Source: Selenomonadaceae bacterium
GTDB taxonomy: Bacteria > Bacillota > Negativicutes > Selenomonadales > Selenomonadaceae
Direction of reading: 5' to 3'
Assembly: GCA_016280345.1 (NCBI GenBank)
Contig: JAEEGN010000045.1
Coordinates: forward strand, 1-9,298
DNA: 9,298 nucleotides
Below the pieces are notes generated by a model that was not told where the DNA came from, made no database searches, and saw only the letters and a program-made list of their open reading frames with translations. This document shows, one piece after another, positions 1-5,695 of this stretch (positions are counted from its first letter, which is position 1; each line of letters opens with the position of its first letter). The translations under genes were made by a program, and so were the position numbers.

Positions 1-344
1 ACAGCGGCATGCTGGTCTTCCTGACGACGATGGAGCTGGTTTCCGAGGCGGGCAAAACGGTCTCGGAGCTGATGGCGGAACGCATGGACAAGTTCCCGTG
101 CAGCGGCGAGATCAACAGCACCGTGCAGGACGCGGCGGCCATCATCGCCAAGCTGGAAGCGGAGTACGGGCCGAAGGGCCAGGTCAACAAGGTGGACGGC
201 CTCAGCGTCGAGTTCGATACCTGGCGCTTCAACCTCCGCATGTCCAACACCGAGCCGGTCATCCGCCTCAACGTGGAGACGAAGGGCGACAAGAAGCTGC
301 TGGCGGAAAAGACCGACGAGCTCCTGAAGAAAATCCGGGCGTAA
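1..344 (+). CDS. Phosphoglucomutase/phosphomannomutase, C-terminal fragment (5' end outside window)
   Basis: This is the last 114 or so codons of an alpha-D-phosphohexomutase, which interconverts hexose 6-phosphates and 1-phosphates in the cytoplasm. The frame is open from base 3, so the gene begins upstream of the window; the catalytic phosphoserine and metal-binding domains are not visible. The fragment contains the family's C-terminal phosphate-binding loop, seen as RMSNTEP (bases 237-257), preceded by a WRF segment and followed by the strands VIRLNVET. That is the usual domain 4 of bacterial phosphomannomutase/phosphoglucomutase. The stop TAA (342-344) lies 12 bases before the galU start. 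Followed by galU, a role in supplying glucose-1-phosphate for UDP-glucose is likely. Whether the enzyme prefers mannose or glucose phosphates cannot be told from this piece; a GlmM-type phosphoglucosamine mutase is less likely but not excluded. Confidence 0.88.
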   Translation, partial: SGMLVFLTTMELVSEAGKTVSELMAERMDKFPCSGEINSTVQDAAAIIAKLEAEYGPKGQVNKVDGLSVEFDTWRFNLRMSNTEPVIRLNVETKGDKKLLAEKTDELLKKIRA

Positions 345-356
345 GGGAGGATTCCC

Positions 357-1262
357 GTGCAGAAGATACGAAAGGCGATCATTCCCGCCGCCGGGCTGGG
401 GACGCGCTTTCTGCCGGCGACGAAGGCGCAGCCGAAGGAGATGCTGCCCATCGTCGACAAGCCGGCCATCCAGTTCATCATGGAGGAGGCCATCGAATCC
501 GGCATCGAGGAGATCCTGATCATCACCGGCCGCAACAAGCGGTCCATCGAGGACCATTTCGACCGGTCGCTGGAGCTGGAGCTTCAACTGAAATCCCAGG
601 GGAAGTACGATCTCCTGAAGATGATCGAGAAGATTTCCGATATCCAGGTCCACTTCATCCGGCAGAAAGAGGCCCGGGGCCTCGGTCACGCGGTGCTCTG
701 CGCCCGGCAGTTCGTGGGCTACGAGCCCTTCGCGGTGCTGCTGGGCGACGACCTCGTGGACGCGGCGGTGCCCTGCCTGGCGCAGCTCATCGACGTCTAC
801 AACGATCTCGGCGGCAGCGTGCTGGGCGTGCAGCCGGTGCCTCGGTCCCAGGTGTCGAATTACGGCATCGTTTCGCCGCGGGCGGTGAAGCCCAACGTCT
901 GGCAGGCCATGGATCTGGTGGAGAAGCCGGAGATCAGTGAGGCGCCGTCGGAGCTGGCGGTGCTGGGGCGTTACGTGCTGGACCCGGAAATCTTTGAGCT
1001 GTTGGAACACACCAAGCCGGGGCGCGGCGGCGAAATCCAGCTCACCGACGCCATCCGCGAACTGGCGGGGCAGCAGGCGGTCTATGCCTATCAATTCGAC
1101 GGCCGCCGCTACGACATCGGCGACAAGGAAGGCTTCCTGGAGGCGACGGTGGAGCAGGCGCTGAAACGGTCCGATCTCCGGGACCGCTTCATGGCCTACC
1201 TGATCCATACTATCGGACCACTGCTCTCCCGGAAACCGGACGATAAGGAGGAAGGAAAATGA
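357..1262 (+). CDS. galU: UTP--glucose-1-phosphate uridylyltransferase
   Basis: GalU makes UDP-glucose and pyrophosphate from UTP and glucose-1-phosphate. It is a cytoplasmic step feeding capsule, LPS core, glycolipid and galactose metabolism. The 301-residue product has the usual bacterial GalU length. The nucleotide-binding signature GLGTRFLPATKAQPKEML is at residues 13-30, followed by PIVDKP (31-36). Further marks are GLGHAVL (108-114), the metal-binding GDD (130-132), VEKP with the expected lysine at 190, and YDIGDK (252-257). The start is GTG: AAGGGAGG (343-350) sits 6 bases upstream and the protein opens MQKIRKAIIPAAG, as GalU proteins do. The Q at residue 25 is where many homologues have an aliphatic residue, a mild variation. 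The TGA stop overlaps the pgi start (ATGA), implying translational coupling. The dTDP-glucose enzyme RmlA is excluded because its signature differs (GGxGTRLxP). Confidence 0.96.
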   Translation: MQKIRKAIIPAAGLGTRFLPATKAQPKEMLPIVDKPAIQFIMEEAIESGIEEILIITGRNKRSIEDHFDRSLELELQLKSQGKYDLLKMIEKISDIQVHFIRQKEARGLGHAVLCARQFVGYEPFAVLLGDDLVDAAVPCLAQLIDVYNDLGGSVLGVQPVPRSQVSNYGIVSPRAVKPNVWQAMDLVEKPEISEAPSELAVLGRYVLDPEIFELLEHTKPGRGGEIQLTDAIRELAGQQAVYAYQFDGRRYDIGDKEGFLEATVEQALKRSDLRDRFMAYLIHTIGPLLSRKPDDKEEGK

Positions 1263-2731
1263 AGCTGCAGCTTGACTCAGGCTTCACGTTTGACTATACC
1301 CATCTCTTCGGCGAGGAGGGCGACGGCAAAGTCACGGCGGCCGACCTCGAAGGGCTGAAGCCGGCCCTTGCGGAAGCCCATGCGGCGGTGACGAAGATGC
1401 GGGAAACCGGCGTCGTGCGCGGCCATCTCTCGAAGGACGGCACACCGGAAAAGGTACTGTTCCCGCAGTTGCCGTTCATCGCCGAGGGTCATCTGAATTC
1501 GCCGGCCTCCATCGCGCGGCTGAAAGCCTTCGGCCAGCGGGTACAGAAGGAGACCGACGCGGTGGTCTCCCTGGGCATCGGCGGCTCCTACCTCGGCAAC
1601 AAGGTGCTGTTCGACGTCCAGTGCGGCGAGTTCTGGAACATGAAGACGGCCAACGAGCGGGATGGCTGGCCGGAAATCTATTTCAGCGGCAACAACATCG
1701 ACGCCCGGCGTACCGCCGATCTCATCGCCCACCTCAGGCACCGGGCCGCCGTCATGCGCTCCCACAGGGGGCGGGCGCTGCGCCTGATGCTGCTCGTCAT
1801 CTCCAAGTCCGGCGGCACCCTTGATACCATGTCGAATTTCATGGTACTCTACGACGCCCTCGGCAAAGTCCCGGACATCGAGCTGGAAGTCGTCGCCGTG
1901 ACGGACCCCAACGAGGAAAAGCCGACGCTGCTCAAGAAGCTGGCGATGGAAAAGGGCTGGGAGACCTTCGCGGTGCCCGACGGCGTGGGCGGCCGCTTCT
2001 CGGTGTTCTCCGAGGTAGGACTGTCACTGGCCGCCTGCATCGGTTTCGACATCGAGAGTTTCCTGGCCGGAGCCCGGGCCATGGACGAGGCGTCCCGCGG
2101 CGACGATATCTACCGGAACCCGGCGATGCTGAACGCCGCCCTGAAGTTCGCGGCGTCGGAAATCTACGGGCGGGACATTGAGGTCATGATGCCCTACGGT
2201 GACTATCTGAAATCCCTTTCCGAGTGGTACATTCAGCTTCTGGCGGAGTCCCTGGGCAAGGAGGAGGACCGGGACGGCAACCAGATCTTCTATGGCCGCA
2301 CGCCGCTGGTGGCCGTTGGCACCACCGATATGCACGCCCAGACGCAGCAGCACCAGGAGGGGGCCCTCAACAAGGTGGTGCAGTTCATCCGGGTGGAGAA
2401 GTGGCCGGAGGACCAAGTCATCCCGAACGTCTTCCCCGAGGCGGACAAGCTGGCGGCCATCGCCGGCGTGACGCTGGCCGAGGCGCTGGAAGTGGCGCGG
2501 CAATCCAACGAGGAAGCGCTGGCTTCGAACCATCGCTTCAGCGCCCTGTTCAGCCTGCCGGAGCTCAACGCCTTCCATCTGGGCGAGCTGATGTATCTCC
2601 TGGCGCTCTCCGTCGCCTACGAGGGCGAGCTGGCCGACGTGGACGCCTTCAACCAGCCGGGCGTCGAGGCCTATAAGCGCATCATGGGACCGCGGCTGGC
2701 CGAGATCAAGAAGGCGGCCGGACGGGGCTGA
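1259..2731 (+). CDS. pgi: Glucose-6-phosphate isomerase
   Basis: Pgi interconverts glucose-6-phosphate and fructose-6-phosphate in the cytoplasm, joining glycolysis to the UDP-glucose route encoded just upstream. At 490 residues it matches the shorter bacterial type rather than the 550-residue enterobacterial enzyme. Visible motifs are GIGGSYLG (106-113), the sugar-phosphate loop SKSGGT (183-188), the PROSITE-like GVGGRFSVFSEVGL (242-255), the likely catalytic glutamate E330 in LAESLGKE, the histidines of DMHAQTQQHQEG (357-368), and the C-terminal signature FNQPGVEAYK (464-473) with the active-site lysine K473. Assigning E330 and K473 as catalytic rests on alignment from memory. The start follows AGGAGG (1246-1251) with 7 bases of spacing and overlaps galU by 4 bases. 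The phosphate loop reads SGGT where many homologues have STxT/SGTT, which seems typical of this subgroup and need not impair activity. Confidence 0.95.
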   Translation: MKLQLDSGFTFDYTHLFGEEGDGKVTAADLEGLKPALAEAHAAVTKMRETGVVRGHLSKDGTPEKVLFPQLPFIAEGHLNSPASIARLKAFGQRVQKETDAVVSLGIGGSYLGNKVLFDVQCGEFWNMKTANERDGWPEIYFSGNNIDARRTADLIAHLRHRAAVMRSHRGRALRLMLLVISKSGGTLDTMSNFMVLYDALGKVPDIELEVVAVTDPNEEKPTLLKKLAMEKGWETFAVPDGVGGRFSVFSEVGLSLAACIGFDIESFLAGARAMDEASRGDDIYRNPAMLNAALKFAASEIYGRDIEVMMPYGDYLKSLSEWYIQLLAESLGKEEDRDGNQIFYGRTPLVAVGTTDMHAQTQQHQEGALNKVVQFIRVEKWPEDQVIPNVFPEADKLAAIAGVTLAEALEVARQSNEEALASNHRFSALFSLPELNAFHLGELMYLLALSVAYEGELADVDAFNQPGVEAYKRIMGPRLAEIKKAAGRG

Positions 2732-2740
2732 CCGATCATC

Positions 2741-3310
2741 ATGGACGAAGCGATCCAACCGCTGGCGCTATGGCGGCAGCGTCTGCAGCAGGCGCTGTCA
2801 CCCGAGGCCCGGCGATTGCTTACAGGGGCCGCGGCGGTTTCGGTGCTGACCGGCGTCGGCGCGGCGTTCCTGCTGGTACCGGATATCATGCCGCCGCCCG
2901 CGGTTTCCCACCGGGCAATCCGGCCCGCCCCGGCGGCAACGGTTTCCAATCCGCAACTGCAGCTCACGGTACCGCCGGTGCTCCGCACGCCCTTCACCGC
3001 TACCCATGAAACCCGGCTGGCGCAGGCCCCGCTGCCCCCCGAAGGCAGCGCGACGGCGAAGGAACCGGAAAAGCGGCCGACGGCACCGTCAAAAGCGCCG
3101 CCCCGTCCCCGACTCACGGGAATCGTCGCTTCCGGCAGCCAGACGATGGCCCTCATCGGTCGCGGCGGACAGACGCTGGCCCTGGTGCCGGGCGAGAGCC
3201 GGGACGGCGTGACGTTGCTGGAAATCCGCGACGGGTGGGCCCGGGTGCGGGACGAGAACGGCGAGTATGAGCTCTGGCTGCCAGGACGCGAGGAGGCGAC
3301 AGGCCAATGA
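2741..3310 (+). CDS. Membrane-anchored GspC/PilP-like protein, putative inner-membrane partner of the secretin
   Basis: This is a 189-residue protein with bitopic inner-membrane layout. Residues 1-25 form a short charged cytoplasmic tail. Residues 26-47 are a hydrophobic, Ala/Val/Leu-rich membrane segment. Residues 48-122 form a Pro/Ala-rich periplasmic linker. Residues 123-181 form a small beta domain beginning RLTGIVASGSQTMALI and containing a GGQ turn and a PGE-like turn. This arrangement and the pattern LxGivasg...aliggGqxxxvxxGe...gvxlxxI match the homology region of GspC (type II secretion) and PilP (type IV pili), which bind the N0 domain of the secretin. The assignment is by pattern only. 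It lies 9 bases after pgi and its stop overlaps the secretin start (ATGA), which strongly supports a joint role. There is no clear Shine-Dalgarno before the ATG at 2741, so translation may depend on ribosomes leaving pgi. Confidence 0.72.
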   Translation: MDEAIQPLALWRQRLQQALSPEARRLLTGAAAVSVLTGVGAAFLLVPDIMPPPAVSHRAIRPAPAATVSNPQLQLTVPPVLRTPFTATHETRLAQAPLPPEGSATAKEPEKRPTAPSKAPPRPRLTGIVASGSQTMALIGRGGQTLALVPGESRDGVTLLEIRDGWARVRDENGEYELWLPGREEATGQ

Positions 3311-4764
3311 ATTTCCGGGGGCTGTGCCTGGCGGCCGCGCTTTGGGCCGGCGGGCTCCCGTTGACAGCGGGGGCGACACCGGTATCGCTCCACGTCGTGG
3401 ACGGCGACGTCCGGGCGGTGCTGGCCTCGGTGGCGCGACTCGGCGGCTGGGGCCTGGTGCTGGACGACTCCGTCCGGGGCACGGTGACAATCGAGCTCGA
3501 TGAAGCGGAACCGCAGGAAATCTTTGAGATGATCGCCGCCTCCAAAGGCCTCACCATCGAACGGCGGGACGGCGTCATGGTCATCACCGCCGGCCGTTCC
3601 GGCAATCCGCGCGGCCAGTACCAGGCGTACACCTTCCCCATCCGCTACGCGGACCTCGATACGCTCTGCCAGGCGGTGAATCTGGCCCTCGACCGGGAAC
3701 GGGACCGCGGCGGCCAGTCAGGCGGCACCGGGGATGGCGGCAGCCAAAGCGACGATACGGATCGCCGGGTGCTGGCGGACCCCGCGACCAGCACCCTGAT
3801 TCTCTACGGATCGCCGTCAGAGGCCCAGGCGGCCCGGACCATCATCGCGGCCCTGGACCACCCCATCCGGCAGGTATCGCTGGAAGCCAAGGTCATCGCC
3901 ATCCAGAAGGACGCCGCCAAGCAGCTCGGCGTGGATTGGGAATGGTCCCGGATTCCCCAGTACCCGGACTACACCACGGATTACGAGACCCGCCGCCATA
4001 CGGTGCAGAACCCCGACGGCTCCTATACCACGGTCACCGAGGACGTCCCGAAGGAAACGGCGGAGCGAACCTGGCGTCCCGGTGAATCCATTCCCGGCAT
4101 CATCCAGTTCGGCCGGGGGCCGGGCGGCCATCCCTTTGAGTTCTATTACGCGGCCCGCATCCAGGCGCTGGTAACCGACGGGAAGGCGAAGATACTGGCC
4201 CGGCCGAACATCACCACGTTGCAGGGCCGCGAGGCGGTCATCAACATCGGCGGCGAAGTGCCGGTGCCCACGGTCTCCACGACCAACTCCACCACTACGA
4301 CCTCTGTCGTTTACCGGGAAGCGGGCATCATCCTGCGCTGCACCCCCCGGGTGAATCCCGACGGCACCGTGACCGCCCAGGTTCACACCGAGGTCAGCTC
4401 CCCCATCTACGTGGATTCCCTGAAGGCATACCGCTTCCAGAACCGCTCCGCCGATACCTCGGTCCGGCTGCGGGACGGGGAGACCATGGTAATCGGAGGC
4501 CTCATCGGCAGTGAGGAATCCAAGATTCTCTCCAAGGTCCCCTTTCTGGGAGACCTGCCTATCCTCGGCGTCTTCTTCAAGAGCGTCAGCACCAGCAAGA
4601 CAGATTCCGAGATCATGATTTTCCTGACGGCCCGCGTCGTAGAGGATGCCGCGTCGGGAAAGGCGGCCGCGGGTGCGATGGCGGACGCCGGTCCGGGAGG
4701 GCCATTTCCAGAGACTGACAGTTTCCCGGGAAAGTCTGCGGAAACGACAGGAAAGAGACGGTGA
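3307..4764 (+). CDS. Secretin family outer-membrane channel (PilQ/GspD-like, compact)
   Basis: This secretin is predicted to form a multimeric gated outer-membrane pore for type II secretion or a type IV pilus. Residues 1-23 form a signal peptide with a hydrophobic core and AGA cleavage site. The N0 (STN-like) domain spans about 24-95 and an N1 domain about 104-186. The secretin core spans about 190-445, with EVPVPTVST and YREAGIIL (317-343) and the hallmark VPFLGDLPILGVFF (411-424) followed by SEIMIFLTARVV. A 40-residue Gly/Pro-rich tail follows. At 485 residues it is smaller than GspD: it has one N1-type repeat and no AMIN domain, so it is closer to a minimal PilQ. A Gly/Ser/Asp-rich loop (134-150) interrupts N1. 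AGGAGG (3291-3296) precedes the ATG. No pilotin, ATPase or pilin gene is nearby, so which machine it serves is undecided. Confidence 0.92.
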   Translation: MNFRGLCLAAALWAGGLPLTAGATPVSLHVVDGDVRAVLASVARLGGWGLVLDDSVRGTVTIELDEAEPQEIFEMIAASKGLTIERRDGVMVITAGRSGNPRGQYQAYTFPIRYADLDTLCQAVNLALDRERDRGGQSGGTGDGGSQSDDTDRRVLADPATSTLILYGSPSEAQAARTIIAALDHPIRQVSLEAKVIAIQKDAAKQLGVDWEWSRIPQYPDYTTDYETRRHTVQNPDGSYTTVTEDVPKETAERTWRPGESIPGIIQFGRGPGGHPFEFYYAARIQALVTDGKAKILARPNITTLQGREAVINIGGEVPVPTVSTTNSTTTTSVVYREAGIILRCTPRVNPDGTVTAQVHTEVSSPIYVDSLKAYRFQNRSADTSVRLRDGETMVIGGLIGSEESKILSKVPFLGDLPILGVFFKSVSTSKTDSEIMIFLTARVVEDAASGKAAAGAMADAGPGGPFPETDSFPGKSAETTGKRR

Positions 4765-4770
4765 GTTAAC

Positions 4771-5442
4771 ATGCCGATCAAGATCTTGATAGCGGATGAC
4801 CATTCCCTGCTCCGCCAGGGAATCAAGCGGGTCCTGAATTTCGAGGAAGATATGGAAGTCATCGGCGAAGTGGAGGAAGGACAAGAGGCGCTGGCCCGGA
4901 CGCTGGTGCTGCAACCGGACATTCTGCTCCTGGACCTCAATCTGCCTGGCCTTTCCGGCCTCGACGTGACGCGACAGCTCCAGTCCGCGAAGTCCCGCAC
5001 GCGGATCATCGCCCTGACGATTCACGACAGCGACAAGTACGTGCTGGAGATGCTCCGTAACGGCGCCCTGGGCTATCTGCTGAAAGACGTCGAGCCGTCG
5101 ATGCTCATCAAGGCCATCCACGTCGTGGCCGGCGGCAACGCCTTCGTCTATCCGAAGCTGGCCGAGCGCATCTTCGGCGGCCTGGTCGAGGGCGAGGACG
5201 TCAACGCCAAGGCGCGGGAAATGTGGCGCGAGGGACGCGCCGAGCGGCTGACGCCCCGGGAGCTGGACGTCCTCGCCTGCATCGCCAAGGGCTTTTCCAA
5301 TCAGGATATCGCCCAGGCGCTTTTCGTCAGTGAAAAGACGGTCAAGAACCATCTGACGAACATCTTCCGCAAGCTCAACGTCAACGATCGCACCCAGGCG
5401 CTCATTTACGTCCTGAAGCATAAGATCATGTCGCTGGATTAA
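4771..5442 (+). CDS. NarL/FixJ-family two-component response regulator (REC + LuxR-type HTH)
   Basis: This is a cytoplasmic DNA-binding response regulator of 223 residues. The receiver domain (1-120) has the acidic pair D9/D10, the phospho-acceptor D55 in LLLDLNLPG, the switch T83 and the conserved K105 in LLKD. The linker 140-157 is charged. The LuxR/GerE helix-turn-helix (158-217) shows LTPRELDVL and the recognition helix SEKTVKNHLTNIFRKL (187-202). All key residues of a phosphorylation-controlled activator are present. It starts 6 bases after the secretin stop, with a modest GGTGAG Shine-Dalgarno (4760-4765), and its stop is followed by a strong terminator, so it is the last gene of the run. 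No histidine kinase is visible next to it, so its signal and targets are unknown. Control of the surface-channel or sugar genes of its own operon is a guess from position. Confidence 0.95.
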   Translation: MPIKILIADDHSLLRQGIKRVLNFEEDMEVIGEVEEGQEALARTLVLQPDILLLDLNLPGLSGLDVTRQLQSAKSRTRIIALTIHDSDKYVLEMLRNGALGYLLKDVEPSMLIKAIHVVAGGNAFVYPKLAERIFGGLVEGEDVNAKAREMWREGRAERLTPRELDVLACIAKGFSNQDIAQALFVSEKTVKNHLTNIFRKLNVNDRTQALIYVLKHKIMSLD

Positions 5443-5462
5443 GCGCCGTCCCCCCAGAAACG

Positions 5463-5496
5463 ACCCCGGGACTTCCTTGACATTCCCGGGGTTTTT
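5463..5496 (+). terminator. Intrinsic terminator after the response regulator
   Basis: A perfect 9-bp GC-rich stem (ACCCCGGGA at 5463-5471 paired with TCCCGGGGT at 5484-5492) with a 12-base loop is followed by TTTTT (5492-5496). It begins 20 bases after the response-regulator stop and is the textbook Rho-independent form. It marks the end of the upstream operon. The same stem read on the other strand lacks a comparable T-run, so it should act mainly in the + direction. Confidence 0.9.
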
Positions 5497-5506
5497 GATG
5501 TATATT
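5477..5506 (+). promoter_or_regulatory. Sigma-A/sigma-70-type promoter for the cob/hem operon
   Basis: A perfect TTGACA (-35, 5477-5482) and TATATT (-10, 5501-5506) are separated by 18 bases. This is the only such pair I see in the intergenic region, and it sits at the sharp change from GC-rich to AT-rich DNA. Transcription would start near 5513, about 180 bases before cobI. The -35 box lies in the loop of the preceding terminator, so terminator and promoter share DNA. Confidence 0.7.
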
Positions 5507-5518
5507 TCATATATATCA
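5496..5518. promoter_or_regulatory. AT-rich imperfect dyad over the -10 box, possible operator
   Basis: TGATGTATA (5496-5504) and TATATATCA (5510-5518) form inverted arms matching at 8 of 9 positions around a 5-base centre (TTTCA). The left arm overlaps the -10 box, so a bound dimeric regulator would block RNA polymerase. The arms do not match a regulator site I can name. AT-rich DNA forms such dyads by chance fairly often, so this is tentative. Confidence 0.35.
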
Positions 5519-5521
5519 TCG

Positions 5522-5540
5522 AAATGAACCGGATTCATTT
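5522..5540. promoter_or_regulatory. Perfect 7-bp inverted repeat just after the predicted transcription start
   Basis: AAATGAA (5522-5528) and TTCATTT (5534-5540) are exact reverse complements around CCGGA. The element lies about 10 bases downstream of the predicted transcription start and runs into TTTTT (5538-5542). It could be an operator or a weak RNA hairpin. Its left arm contains the ATG of the small ORF at 5524, so an RNA hairpin would hide that start codon. Confidence 0.4.
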
Positions 5541-5637
5541 TTACTATGAGCTCCTGGCGATTCGGGTCCGCAGGGCGAAGAAGCGTCTGGATTTCATGTA
5601 TGCGCAGCGCATTTCAGCACGCAAGCCGCAGGCATAG
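5524..5637 (+). CDS. Possible small basic protein or leader peptide, 37 codons
   Basis: This short open frame in the cob/hem leader has an ATG at 5524 and a TAG at 5635-5637. The peptide begins MNRIHFYYELLAIRV and continues with a cluster rich in Arg and Lys (RRAKKR), ending RKPQA. It is strongly basic with a hydrophobic N-terminal third. About two thirds of its third codon positions are G or C, lower than in neighbouring genes but not random-looking. No Shine-Dalgarno precedes the ATG, and the predicted transcription start is only about 11 bases upstream, so translation would be nearly leaderless. I recognise no family. It may be a chance frame, a real small protein, or a leader peptide whose translation affects the hairpin at 5615-5644, which contains its stop codon. 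Confidence 0.25.
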   Translation: MNRIHFYYELLAIRVRRAKKRLDFMYAQRISARKPQA

Positions 5638-5663
5638 CGTGCTGTCATTGCGCCAACGCTGCG
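5603..5663 (+). promoter_or_regulatory. Structured 5' leader with nested hairpins upstream of cobI
   Basis: An inner stem pairs CAGCACGC (5615-5622) exactly with GCGTGCTG (5637-5644), and its loop holds a further GCC/GGC pairing. An outer stem pairs CGCAGCG (5603-5609) with CGCTGCG (5657-5663). Together they form an extended structure ending about 17 bases before the AGGAGG (5680-5685) of cobI. The conserved boxes of the cobalamin riboswitch are not seen, so this is either a different cis-regulatory RNA, an mRNA-stabilising leader or chance pairing in GC-rich DNA. Confidence 0.4.
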
Positions 5664-5695
5664 GGTAATCAAGCCGGATAGGAGGAAATCAATAC

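Noticed and set aside
98..940. 280-codon + strand frame overlapping galU
   Set aside because: Composition is dominated by Arg/Gly/Ala/His typical of a shifted frame of GC-rich coding DNA; galU in the other frame has all its family motifs.
2024..2758. 244-codon open frame on the - strand opposite pgi
   Set aside because: Antisense to the conserved Pgi active-site region, with no recognisable motif or start signal.
3817..5538. 573-codon open frame on the - strand opposite the secretin and response regulator
   Set aside because: It lies wholly antisense to two well-supported genes with clear motifs, has no recognisable domain, and is the kind of long shadow frame GC-rich DNA produces.
5507..5695. 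Cobalamin riboswitch before cobI
   Set aside because: I looked for the B12-box type consensus and the conserved core with its CCxCGCAAC-like segment and found neither; only generic hairpins are present.
5443..5695. tRNA or other stable RNA gene in the intergenic gap
   Set aside because: No cloverleaf with a GTTC-type T-loop and matching acceptor arms could be assembled; the hairpins present do not fit a tRNA.
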